From the IMG/VR virus record IMGVR_UViG_3300049726_000028, positions 1 to 31,334 of that record: DNA of 31,334 nt; one strand, written 5' to 3'. Position 1 is the first letter of the stretch. Each line of letters starts with the position of its first letter. The translations under genes were made by a program, and so were the position numbers. Of the stretch, positions 24,947 to 31,334 are shown piece after piece. This stretch comes from a virus. The notes beneath the pieces were generated by a model, which was given only the letters and a program-made list of their open reading frames with translations, was not told where the DNA came from and made no database searches.

Positions 24947-25028
24947 AAGCTTGATTGCACCAGGCGATTGATTTGGCTTGTAAGCCCCTGGAATTGAGGT
25001 GCAATCTCGATTTCGGGGGCTTTTTTTT
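24947..25028 (+). ncRNA. Leader RNA or terminated small RNA upstream of the antirepressor gene
   Basis: An RNA of about 82 bases between the promoter and the terminator. GATTGCACC (24953-24961) is exactly complementary to GGTGCAATC (24998-25006), nine pairs. The 3' half of that pair lies in and beside the loop of the terminator hairpin, so the two structures compete. A small GGCT/AGCC hairpin (24975-24986) sits between. Position before a Bro-N gene recalls the C4 antisense RNAs of P1-like phages, which sit upstream of antirepressor genes, but no match to that family is claimed. Confidence 0.55.
24982..25028 (+). terminator. Strong intrinsic terminator in the antirepressor leader
   Basis: A stem of about 17 pairs (24982-24998 with 25006-25022, three of them G-T) with the loop GTGCAAT and eight T from 25021. 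It lies 20 bases before the Bro-N ATG, so the downstream early operon is expressed only when transcription reads through. Confidence 0.82.
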
Positions 25029-25047
25029 ATTGAAAAGGACGGTGTTT

Positions 25048-25593
25048 ATGGACGATTTAATGAAAATGTTTGATTTTAACGGTAATATTGTGAGAACAGT
25101 TATAGAAAAGAGAGGTGAATCATGGTGGGTTGCTTTAGATGTTTGTAATATTTTAGGATTGTCTGATGTTTCGAAATCCTTACAAAAACTTGATGCAGAT
25201 GAAAAGCTGATACGAAAACTATTCGTATCAGGTCAGTATAGAAACGTCTCTATCATCAACGAATTTGGGCTTTATTCATTAATTTTAACTTCAACAAAGC
25301 CAGAAGCCAAAGCTTTTAAAAGATGGTTGACGCACGAAGTTATCCCACAAATAAGAAAAACAGGTAAATACAATTATGCCTTTGAAACAAATCGGTTGAT
25401 TGAAAAATCGATTGAATTAAGATGTACCTGCATTATCGGAGAAAATCAATATCTGAAACAGCGAATATTAGAATTAGAAAAAAACATTGAATTACAAAGA
25501 GTTTCTAAATCGAAAAAAATGACAAATAAAGAAATGAATGCTATTTTTGATTCGTGGAATATTAAGGGGTTTCGTTTTAAGGAGTTATCATGA
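25048..25593 (+). CDS. Bro-N domain protein, antirepressor-like
   Basis: A protein of 181 residues. Residues about 5-110 form a Bro-N domain: FDFNGNIVRTV, ESWWVALDVCNILGL, then SIINEFGLYSLILTST and FKRWLTHEVIPQIRKTG, the standard ending of the domain. The C-terminal 70 residues are a charged helix followed by a short tail and do not look like the usual KilA-C or ANT domain. In phages such proteins act in lysis-lysogeny control. The open frame begins at 24955 but the ATG at 25048, preceded by AAGGA, lies after the leader terminator and is preferred. It overlaps the primase start as ATGA. Confidence 0.88.
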   Translation: MDDLMKMFDFNGNIVRTVIEKRGESWWVALDVCNILGLSDVSKSLQKLDADEKLIRKLFVSGQYRNVSIINEFGLYSLILTSTKPEAKAFKRWLTHEVIPQIRKTGKYNYAFETNRLIEKSIELRCTCIIGENQYLKQRILELEKNIELQRVSKSKKMTNKEMNAIFDSWNIKGFRFKELS

Positions 25594-27767
25594 AATCGTG
25601 GATCGCTTCTCATTTTAAAGTAGCTCGACAAGGCGATATTGAATGGGCAGTGCATTGTCCGGCTCATGACGATAAGAATCCTTCGGCATCGATTAACATA
25701 GAAAAAAAAGTTATTAATTGTCAACGGTGTGGTGGGATGTCTTTGTTTAAACTTGCTGAAAGAATGGGATGGGAAAGTCCGCCTGTTAGCGGGAATGGAT
25801 ATAAGCCAGACTTGACCGAAATTGCTCGATATGATTATCGAGACGAATCAGGAAAGATTCTGTATCAACAAATAAGATTTTTATTATCTAACGGTGAAAA
25901 AAGTTTTAGAGGGTATAATTCTGAAACCAAACAATGGAAGCTTGAAGGAATCAGGCGCGTGCCCTATCGCTTGCCTGAATTGCTAAAAGCGATTGAATCG
26001 AGACAGCAGATTTTTATTTGCGAAGGGGAAAAAGACGTTGAAACGCTTGTTTCGTGGGGATTGTGTGCTACGACTAATTCGAATGGAGCAAGATCGACAA
26101 AGATTTGGCATGAGTTCTCGCACTGGTTCGTTCCAGGACTTGTTATTTTTATTTGTCCCGATGCTGATTTAGACGGGATGAAACACGCTCAAACGGTTAA
26201 AGAAATACTTGATAAAAAACAGTGCAAAGTTAGAATTCTTAATTTCGGGTATCCTGTTGTCGAGAAACACGGGAAGGATGTAACAGACTGGAAAGCAGAA
26301 GGACATGACTTTGAAAATTTTATCAATTTGTTTACGGAAGACATGGAGGATGAGACACAGCCAGAAATGGAATCGCCTCCAGTTGAAAGTGACTGGGGTC
26401 ATGCCTGCACACTCGCGCCGTATTTTACTGGGAAATTCCGGTACGCCTCACATTTAGAATCATGGATGGAATATACCGGGAAAGTCTGGGCACCCATTAG
26501 TGATGAAAAATTAAATTGTATTTCGGCCGAGTTTTTGTTGAAACATTATTTTGAAAAAGTACAGATTAGTATGCAGTCGTTTGATAAAGAAGCTTTGAAA
26601 AGATCAATGACGGCGTGGAAAGAAGCGCAGAAATACTACAAGATTCAAGGAGCTATCAACTTTCTCAAAGGTTGGAAAGGGATATTGACTGAATATTTCG
26701 AATGGGATCAGTACCCTTGGTTGCTTAACGTGAACAACGGAATTATCGACTTGCGAGAGGGCGTATTGCTCGATCACGATCCTGACAAAATGCTAACACA
26801 GTTAGCGCCGGTTGATTATGATCCAAAAGCGGCGGGTGCAGTGTGGACGGCTCACCTTGAAAAGTTTTTGCCTGCTCCTGATCTAAGAAGGGAAGTTCAA
26901 CGTAATCTTGGTCTTGCTCTTTGTGGTGCGCAAAACTCCGAGATTTTCCCGATCTGGTACGGAACGGGAGCGAACGGGAAGAGCACTACTATCAAGGCAA
27001 TACAGCAAGTCATGGGGAATTATGCTATCAAGGCCGCGGCTGACATTTTAATAGCATCCAAATTTGACAAACATCCAGCAGAAATAGCGGATTTATGCGG
27101 AGCGCGGTTGATTTTCTCAGTCGAAACGGATGATCAGAAAAGACTTGCAGAAGCTAAAGTCAAAGAACTTACCGGCGGCGATACGATTAAAGCTCGAAAG
27201 ATGTATGGAAGCTTTTTCCAGTTTGAAAAAACTTGGACTATTTTTTTATTGACGAATCACAAGCCTATTATCCGTGGGACAGATAACGCAATATGGAGAC
27301 GTGTACGGTTAATCCCATGGGGCGTAAGGATAAGCGACAAAGACAAATTGCCTCAAGATGAGGTGGTAAAATATTTACGCGAAGAAAGTCCTGCTATTTT
27401 AAACTGGTTATTGGAAGGCTTGAGAGACACGCTTGATAATCCGACATGGGAAGCTGGAGAAGTTAAATCAGCCACGGATGACTATCGACACGACCAGGAT
27501 TGTCTATCAGGCTTTCTGGATTCCGAATGCGAAGCAGGAGCAAAATATAAGGCTGCTACCGTAGAGACCTATCAAGCATACGATGCGTACTGTCGAGGGA
27601 TCAATGAAGAACCATATAAAACTCGAACTTTTATGAAAATGATGAAAGATCGGGAGTATTGCATAGATAGACACGGAAAAACAAGTGATTTCGTCGGCAT
27701 CCGCCTTAAAACAGGATCGCATTCTAATGAGCCTGCAGACACTGGTAACGAAGATTTTTTCTCTTAA
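25590..27767 (+). CDS. Phage replicative primase-helicase (P4 alpha-like)
   Basis: A protein of 725 residues that combines primer synthesis and unwinding. A zinc-binding start has Cys23, His26, Cys44 and Cys47. A TOPRIM core follows, with FICEGEKD (142-149, Glu145) and CPDADLDG (189-196). The helicase part (about 370-620) is SF3/P4-type: D5-N-like segment, Walker A GTGANGKST at 458-466, an acidic Walker B region near 508-515, LLTNHKP (553-559) and the RRVRLIPW ending at 570-577. It would open the origin and prime replication. Start by ATGA overlap with the Bro-N gene, with AAGGAG upstream. Confidence 0.92.
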   Translation: MKSWIASHFKVARQGDIEWAVHCPAHDDKNPSASINIEKKVINCQRCGGMSLFKLAERMGWESPPVSGNGYKPDLTEIARYDYRDESGKILYQQIRFLLSNGEKSFRGYNSETKQWKLEGIRRVPYRLPELLKAIESRQQIFICEGEKDVETLVSWGLCATTNSNGARSTKIWHEFSHWFVPGLVIFICPDADLDGMKHAQTVKEILDKKQCKVRILNFGYPVVEKHGKDVTDWKAEGHDFENFINLFTEDMEDETQPEMESPPVESDWGHACTLAPYFTGKFRYASHLESWMEYTGKVWAPISDEKLNCISAEFLLKHYFEKVQISMQSFDKEALKRSMTAWKEAQKYYKIQGAINFLKGWKGILTEYFEWDQYPWLLNVNNGIIDLREGVLLDHDPDKMLTQLAPVDYDPKAAGAVWTAHLEKFLPAPDLRREVQRNLGLALCGAQNSEIFPIWYGTGANGKSTTIKAIQQVMGNYAIKAAADILIASKFDKHPAEIADLCGARLIFSVETDDQKRLAEAKVKELTGGDTIKARKMYGSFFQFEKTWTIFLLTNHKPIIRGTDNAIWRRVRLIPWGVRISDKDKLPQDEVVKYLREESPAILNWLLEGLRDTLDNPTWEAGEVKSATDDYRHDQDCLSGFLDSECEAGAKYKAATVETYQAYDAYCRGINEEPYKTRTFMKMMKDREYCIDRHGKTSDFVGIRLKTGSHSNEPADTGNEDFFS

Positions 27768-27778
27768 AAGGAGAGCAT

Positions 27779-28690
27779 ATGAAAATAAGTCCAACGCTAT
27801 GGTATCATGCGGTTGCAATTGAACGTGAATGTTTAAAACAAAGCGAACCCTTGACAAGGCAATTGCTAAAAGATGGTTTAAAAATACAAGACAATTTAGC
27901 CAGAGAAATAAAATTTTCGCTCGATAATAAAGACATAATACAACTTAAACAAAAAGAAATTGCGATAGACAACGACAGAACGAGTTTGATAATTGCCGAT
28001 CCGCATTGTCCCTATCACGATGTTTTAGCATGGGAAAAAATGCTTGAGTTTGCTGAACAGCAAAAAATTACAGACATTGACATAATCGGTGACCTTATAG
28101 ACATGTATGAGGTATCCTGCTTTGTTAAAGTTGATCGCAAACTCAAAAAGTCTGTCAAGAATGAAATTGACACCACAAAAAAAGTTTTGGCCGATTTGCG
28201 ATTAAGATTCCCCGATGCAAAAATCCGCTATAAAATGGGGAACCACGAATCGCGAATGGAGAGGTATATTATGACCGGTGCCGAAGCTCTTGCGGATATG
28301 CTTGAAGGTTTTTTGGCAGAAAGACTCGGCTTATCACGATTAGACATTGAATACATAATAGAGCCCTACAAAGTGGGTAAATTATATTTCCTTCACGGAC
28401 ACGAATTTTACAGCGGTGGGGGCGTGCAGAAGGTATGCTCAAAGGGATGGGGGTTTATCCATGATCATTTCGTATGTGGACATTTTCATCGTACCGATTC
28501 CGAAACAAAAGTACATATCGATAAAGACAAGCTATTCAATTTAAATTCTATAGGTTGGCTCGGCTCGAAGGATGCTGCAAGTTATGCACCACTTAATAGA
28601 TATAATCAAGGTTTTGGAATTGTCAAGTTTCAAAGCAATGGTAATTTTATTTTAAATAATTATAGAATGGTTTGTGGTGAAATATTTTAA
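27779..28690 (+). CDS. Metallophosphoesterase of the calcineurin-like family
   Basis: A protein of 303 residues. The metal site is complete: DPHCPYH (74-80), GDLID (104-108), GNHE (154-157), HGHEF (206-210) and CGHFH (233-237). Residues about 20-55 are helical with a possible helix-turn-helix (LTRQLLKDGLKIQDNLAREI), so it may bind DNA. Phage proteins of this family are often placed near replication genes and are thought to trim nucleotides or DNA ends; substrate unknown. AAAAGGAG lies before the ATG. Confidence 0.88.
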   Translation: MKISPTLWYHAVAIERECLKQSEPLTRQLLKDGLKIQDNLAREIKFSLDNKDIIQLKQKEIAIDNDRTSLIIADPHCPYHDVLAWEKMLEFAEQQKITDIDIIGDLIDMYEVSCFVKVDRKLKKSVKNEIDTTKKVLADLRLRFPDAKIRYKMGNHESRMERYIMTGAEALADMLEGFLAERLGLSRLDIEYIIEPYKVGKLYFLHGHEFYSGGGVQKVCSKGWGFIHDHFVCGHFHRTDSETKVHIDKDKLFNLNSIGWLGSKDAASYAPLNRYNQGFGIVKFQSNGNFILNNYRMVCGEIF

Positions 28691-28703
28691 GGAGGAATAA
28701 TTA

Positions 28704-28826
28704 ATGAATCAAAATAGAACAGGTTTATACATGATAGTGTTGGCTAATTTGAGCGTTAAAATAGAGACCATAATAAAAGACTTGACGATAATTAAAAACG
28801 GTCTCATAAACACAGGGGACAAATAG
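28704..28826 (+). CDS. Small protein, unknown (40 residues)
   Basis: An ATG with an excellent AAGGAGG opens a 40-residue frame that begins MNQNRTGLYMIVLANLSVK and ends at a TAG directly followed by the ATG of the next gene. The middle is helical and moderately hydrophobic, not a clear membrane segment. No family recognised. The exact stop-start contact (TAGATG) suggests coupled translation with the glycyl-radical stub. Confidence 0.68.
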   Translation: MNQNRTGLYMIVLANLSVKIETIIKDLTIIKNGLINTGDK

Positions 28827-29018
28827 ATGCGTTCCCTTTTTGACATCGATTTTGACATCGAAATTGAGAAAGAAAAACTAACAACTGTTATAGGAACAGA
28901 ATGTGAGGTCTATACTCGTATCGTAGGCTACTATAGACCCATAAAAAACTGGAACAAAGGGCAGAGGCAAGCATTCAACGAAAGAACAGTGTTTGATGTG
29001 CCGAAAACGAAGGAGTAG
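28827..29018 (+). CDS. Free-standing NrdD-like glycyl-radical domain
   Basis: A protein of 63 residues. Residues 27-55 (EVYTRIVGYYRP, then NWNKGQRQAFNERTVF) read like the extreme C-terminus of anaerobic ribonucleoside-triphosphate reductase NrdD, where the Gly in R-x-x-G-Y carries the radical; here it would be Gly34. The large reductase body and the Cys4 zinc site are absent (only Cys26 remains). This resembles the way YfiD/GrcA supplies a spare glycyl-radical end to pyruvate formate-lyase, but for NrdD. The 12-base unit TTTTGACATCGA is repeated in the N-terminal codons. Function inferred. Confidence 0.72.
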   Translation: MRSLFDIDFDIEIEKEKLTTVIGTECEVYTRIVGYYRPIKNWNKGQRQAFNERTVFDVPKTKE

Positions 29019-29039
29019 AAGGCAAGGAGTGTTAGAATT

Positions 29040-29219
29040 TTGAACCCAGGAAACGATGAAGCGATTAAAGCCGGATGTACTTGCGCTGTCATGGATAATT
29101 GTCACGGAGAAGGCATCCCGACGCGGATCGGCAAAAAAACCGAGGTATGTTTTTGGATAAGCGCAGATTGTCCGATACATGGAAAGGTAAAACCAAGTGG
29201 AAAGAATACAATTATTTAA
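29040..29219 (+). CDS. Small Cys-rich protein
   Basis: A protein of 59 residues with a TTG start, ten bases after AAGGAG. It carries GCTC (12-15), a further DNCHGEG (19-25) and ISADCPIHG (40-48). Cys13, Cys15, Cys44 and His47 could bind a metal. Similar short proteins with G-C-T-C, D-N and C-P-x-H-G are common hypothetical proteins in phages. It overlaps the methyltransferase start by 23 bases. Role unknown. Confidence 0.62.
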   Translation: MNPGNDEAIKAGCTCAVMDNCHGEGIPTRIGKKTEVCFWISADCPIHGKVKPSGKNTII

Positions 29220-29964
29220 CGATCATTTTCAGAATTTCAAGAGATATGATATCCCAAAAGCTCAATTGGTTTTGACCGATATACCTTATAATGTTGGGGT
29301 CAATGCTTATGGCAGTAATCCGTCTTGGTATGTTGATGGTGATAATAAAAACGGTGAAAGCAAGCTCGCAGGGACGTCTTTTTTTGATACCGACGAGAAA
29401 TTCAAGATTCCCGAATTCTTGCATTTTTGCAGTAAAATGTTGAAACCGGAACCGAAAGAGCGAGGGGATGCTGCCTGCATGATTGTTTTTTGTTCTTATG
29501 AACAGCAGTTTATTTTAATTCAAGAAGCAAAAAATCACGGATTAAATAATTATATTAACCTTGTTTTTAGAAAAGATTTTTCAGCGCAAGTTTTAAAAGC
29601 AAACATGCGTATAGTTGGAAATTGTGAATATGCCCTTGTTCTTTATCGCGAAAAATTACCCAAATTCAATAACGACGGACATATGATTTTTAATTGCATG
29701 GATTGGCCGCGAGATAAAACCACTCCGAAAGTGCATCCTACTCAAAAGCCGGTTTTGCTGATGGAATTATTAATCCGAATATTTACCGATGAAAATGACG
29801 TTGTTATTGATCCATGTGCCGGAAGTGCTGTAACGTTGTTAGCTGCAAACAATCTTAATCGAAAAGGATATGGGTTTGAAATTAAAAAGAATTTCTACAA
29901 AGAAGCTAACGAGAATATTTTGAAATATTCGAATAAATATTTGTTCGAGAATATTGACAAATAA
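29197..29964 (+). CDS. DNA methyltransferase (N6-adenine or N4-cytosine type)
   Basis: A protein of 255 residues with permuted beta-class order: the catalytic loop TDIPYNVG near 27-34 (DIPY in place of DPPY) comes first, then the target-recognition region, and HPTQKPVLLMELL (176-188) and DPCAGSAVTLLAA (206-218, the AdoMet loop) come last. It would methylate an exocyclic amine in DNA, for self-protection or regulation. No restriction endonuclease is adjacent, so it is an orphan in this window. The GTG start follows AAAGG. The stop overlaps the promoter of the second RNA element. Confidence 0.9.
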   Translation: MERIQLFNDHFQNFKRYDIPKAQLVLTDIPYNVGVNAYGSNPSWYVDGDNKNGESKLAGTSFFDTDEKFKIPEFLHFCSKMLKPEPKERGDAACMIVFCSYEQQFILIQEAKNHGLNNYINLVFRKDFSAQVLKANMRIVGNCEYALVLYREKLPKFNNDGHMIFNCMDWPRDKTTPKVHPTQKPVLLMELLIRIFTDENDVVIDPCAGSAVTLLAANNLNRKGYGFEIKKNFYKEANENILKYSNKYLFENIDK

Positions 29965-29987
29965 TCAAAAATTGATTAAGATATAAT
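29954..29987 (+). promoter_or_regulatory. Promoter of the second leader RNA
   Basis: TTGACA at 29954-29959, a 17-base spacer and TAAGAT at 29977-29982, with a perfect TATAAT overlapping at 29982-29987 but at 22 bases. The stretch is AT-rich and lies at the very end of the methyltransferase gene. Confidence 0.5.
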
Positions 29988-29989
29988 CA

Positions 29990-30075
29990 GAGTTGCGGTC
30001 AGGCAAATCAACAAAATAATGTTGCGCAATAAAAACCCTCTGGGTATAGCCTGACCGCTTCCAGAGGGTTTTTTT
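29990..30075 (+). ncRNA. Second leader or terminated small RNA
   Basis: An RNA of about 85 bases. GCGGTCAGGC (29995-30004) is exactly complementary to GCCTGACCGC (30049-30058), ten pairs. The 3' strand is the loop of the terminator hairpin. A small CAACA/TGTTG hairpin (30009-30024) sits between. The stem order A, hairpin, T, A', T' is the same as in the leader upstream of the Bro-N gene. Both stems are unlikely to form fully together because only two bases separate A' from T'. Confidence 0.6.
30031..30075 (+). terminator. Intrinsic terminator of the second leader RNA
   Basis: A perfect 13-pair stem (30031-30043 with 30061-30073) closes a 17-base loop and runs into seven T. Because the 5' arm begins with five A, it could also stop transcription on the opposite strand. 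Confidence 0.85.
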
Positions 30076-30101
30076 ATTTAAACGGAGACAAAGGAGAGGT
30101 T

Positions 30102-30188
30102 ATGGAAAGTATTTCGGACATAATTTGGGCTGCGGGATCGTGCGTAATAATAGGTTTATTGATTTACAGTCTTTACATCAAAAGATAG
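30102..30188 (+). CDS. 28-residue membrane peptide
   Basis: ATG with AAAGGAGAGG upstream opens a frame of 28 codons that begins MESISDIIWAAGS and ends YIKR. The middle (about 7-24) is one membrane helix. It is the first gene after the terminator of the second RNA element, so its expression would depend on read-through. No family recognised. Confidence 0.6.
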   Translation: MESISDIIWAAGSCVIIGLLIYSLYIKR

Positions 30189-30651
30189 GTGGGAGGTAAA
30201 AGAATTCTGTCATCACGAGGATTGGTATGGTAATTGCTTTTGCATAGAAGCTATTATGCAGGCTGAAAAGGAAAGCGATCTTACCCCGGCGTTGCCGGAC
30301 AAGATACCGGATCGTTGATTCGGATGATTTAACTTTTTATTATTCAGCATAGAGGAGGATCAGCCAAAACAAACTTGAGGGGTACGGTTCCCAAAATCGT
30401 ATTTGTTGTATGAGTAATGAATTGAAGCACGTTGATGTCGGGAGAACTTAATATGTAATCCTGACTAACATCACCTGTATGGGCGATGATCTTAATAATT
30501 ACGGGATAATAAGGGAATACAGGGCATGAGGAGCCAATCTTCGATCACAGATTTTAATTGACGAAGTCCGGTCAACCCCACGGCCGGACTATTTTAACGC
30601 GAGTGGGATCGGCTCGCTCTGAGAGCGCAGCACGAAATCGACGAGAAGGCG
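30189..30651. other. Stretch without a clear gene
   Basis: About 460 bases hold no gene I can support. One frame is open to a stop at 30316-30318 and would encode Cys- and His-containing sequence (EFCHHEDWYGNCFCIEA), but it has no start codon near the good GGGAGGT at 30191-30197. A hairpin (AGTCCGG at 30565-30571 with CCGGACT at 30584-30590) precedes ATTTTAAC and could be a weak terminator. Several tiny frames (13-16 codons) are not convincing. Confidence 0.5.
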
Positions 30652-30789
30652 TTGCGGATATTGGCGGTGACTGTTGGCTGTCCACCGGTAGGGAATGAGA
30701 AAGAGTGTGAAGATATCACATGTAGTGATTGCCGGATCGCCTATGCCCGCGAGAAAGCGAAAATAGTAGAGGAGGCGTTGATATGTTAA
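30652..30789 (+). CDS. Small Cys-rich protein, putative
   Basis: A frame of 45 codons from TTG 30652 to TAA 30787-30789, with GAGAAGG upstream. The frame is open from about 30601, so a CTG at 30619 is also possible. It contains Cys at about 10, 19, 24 and 27 (CEDITCSDCRIA) and ends in a charged helix. The stop lies just inside the next gene start (ATATGTTAA), as in other coupled pairs here. Role unknown. Confidence 0.5.
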   Translation: MRILAVTVGCPPVGNEKECEDITCSDCRIAYAREKAKIVEEALIC

Positions 30790-30965
30790 GGAAAGGCGAC
30801 AAAGTACGATTTATTATCGATCCAGAGACTATCGGAATTTATTCCAAATGGAAAAAAGGCGACATTGTAACGCTCACATCAGATCGTACTGAATTAGGTT
30901 GTTATGCAATAACCGGAGATTTTTTAGTTTTAGAAAAAGACATATCGCCGGACGTGGTGAAATAA
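30783..30965 (+). CDS. Small protein with an SH3-like pattern, unknown
   Basis: A protein of 60 residues starting MLRKGDKVRFIIDP at an ATG with GGAGG upstream; the longer frame from 30729 is not used. K-G-D-x-V near 4-9 and K-K-G-D-I-V-T-L near 22-29, followed by short strands, suggest a small beta-barrel of the KOW/SH3 kind. It overlaps the helicase start as TAATG. Function not recognised. Confidence 0.65.
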   Translation: MLRKGDKVRFIIDPETIGIYSKWKKGDIVTLTSDRTELGCYAITGDFLVLEKDISPDVVK

Positions 30966-31334
30966 TGTCTCAAGACTGGAATCACCAGACAAAACTTGTC
31001 AATCGAACAATAACCGAATTTAATTCAGGCATTCGACGTATTGTCTTGCAGTGTCCTACTGGATCGGGTAAGACAAGAATGATCAGAATGATCGTAGATT
31101 ATTATAAAGCTCTTGGTAAGACAATTTATCTCGTGACTCACAGAACGTCGCTCGTCGAACAGCTCGGAACCGAATTGAAAGAAGCCGGGATATTTTTCTC
31201 TTACGTTTTGCCTGGTTTTCCCATGTTGCGTTGTCGTGTTTTGGTTTGTAGTCTAATGACACTTGTTAGGCGGTTTGAAAAAATGCAGATTCCGGGAATG
31301 GTTATAATCGATGAGGCACATCACAGTATGAGCG
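30965..31334 (+). CDS. SF2 DEAD/DEAH-type helicase, partial (3' end off the window)
   Basis: The first 123 residues are visible. They include the opening W-N-H-Q block, Walker A CPTGSGKT near 32-39, motif Ia-like VTHRTSLVEQL near 59-69, and Walker B IIDEAHH near 113-119. This is a superfamily 2 helicase or a restriction-like/recombination helicase of the phage replication region. The start overlaps the previous stop (TAATG). The rest of the gene lies beyond 31334. Confidence 0.9.
   Translation, partial: MSQDWNHQTKLVNRTITEFNSGIRRIVLQCPTGSGKTRMIRMIVDYYKALGKTIYLVTHRTSLVEQLGTELKEAGIFFSYVLPGFPMLRCRVLVCSLMTLVRRFEKMQIPGMVIIDEAHHSMS

Noticed and set aside
28780-28815. TTGACG/CATAAA promoter-like pair in the 40-residue gene
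   Set aside because: Weak -10 box inside a tightly coupled operon; likely chance in AT-rich DNA.
1-31334. CRISPR arrays, tRNA genes, insertion sequences, integrase or att sites
   Set aside because: No repeat-spacer pattern, cloverleaf, transposase or recombinase was seen.

Overview
The window is 31 kb of a tailed double-stranded DNA bacteriophage or prophage with a siphovirus-type plan. It has one large tape measure protein, a Dit-like distal tail protein, a tail hub protein, a single tail tube gene and no sheath gene. Shine-Dalgarno sites of the AGGAG type are used throughout and the promoters are of the TTGACA/TATAAT type, so the host is an ordinary sigma-70 bacterium. The endolysin is a bare amidase with no wall-binding domain, which fits a host with a thin or Gram-negative-like wall. 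A small protein resembling the glycyl-radical end of the anaerobic ribonucleotide reductase suggests an anaerobic host. The exact host cannot be read from the sequence.

Layout. Positions 1-24656 are leftward (minus strand) late genes. Read in transcription order from right to left, they are: putative small terminase, ParB-like protein, ABC-ATPase/acetyltransferase fusion, large terminase, portal, head morphogenesis protein and a 60-residue small gene. A capsid unit follows (protease/scaffold, decoration protein, major capsid protein) with its own promoter at about 18494-18523 and an intrinsic terminator at 15682-15714. Next comes a sugar/methyl-transfer cassette (nucleotide-sugar dehydrogenase-like protein, two methyltransferase-like proteins, a glycosyltransferase-methyltransferase fusion), then head-tail connector genes, tail tube, chaperone-like protein, tape measure, distal tail and hub proteins, two related appendage proteins, and a lysis module with four membrane proteins around an amidase. 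Most neighbouring genes overlap by the four bases ATGA, which points to translational coupling.

Positions 24657-25047 form a divergent control region. It has a leftward promoter, a rightward promoter, several inverted repeats that look like operators, and a leader RNA with a strong terminator just before a Bro-N antirepressor-type gene.

Positions 25048-31334 are rightward early genes: Bro-N protein, P4-type primase/helicase, metallophosphoesterase, a 40-residue small protein, the NrdD-like glycyl-radical stub, a small Cys-rich protein, a DNA methyltransferase, a second promoter-leader-terminator element, a 28-residue membrane peptide, a 460-base stretch with no clear gene, two small genes, and the start of an SF2 helicase that runs off the window.

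The most interesting items are: the two RNA elements at 24947-25028 and about 29990-30075, which share one unusual stem order (A, T, A', T', where T/T' is the terminator); the ParB plus ABC-ATPase/acetyltransferase pair inside the packaging operon, with an Asp in place of the P-loop Gly; the free-standing NrdD-like glycyl-radical domain; and the sugar/methyl cassette inserted between capsid and connector genes.
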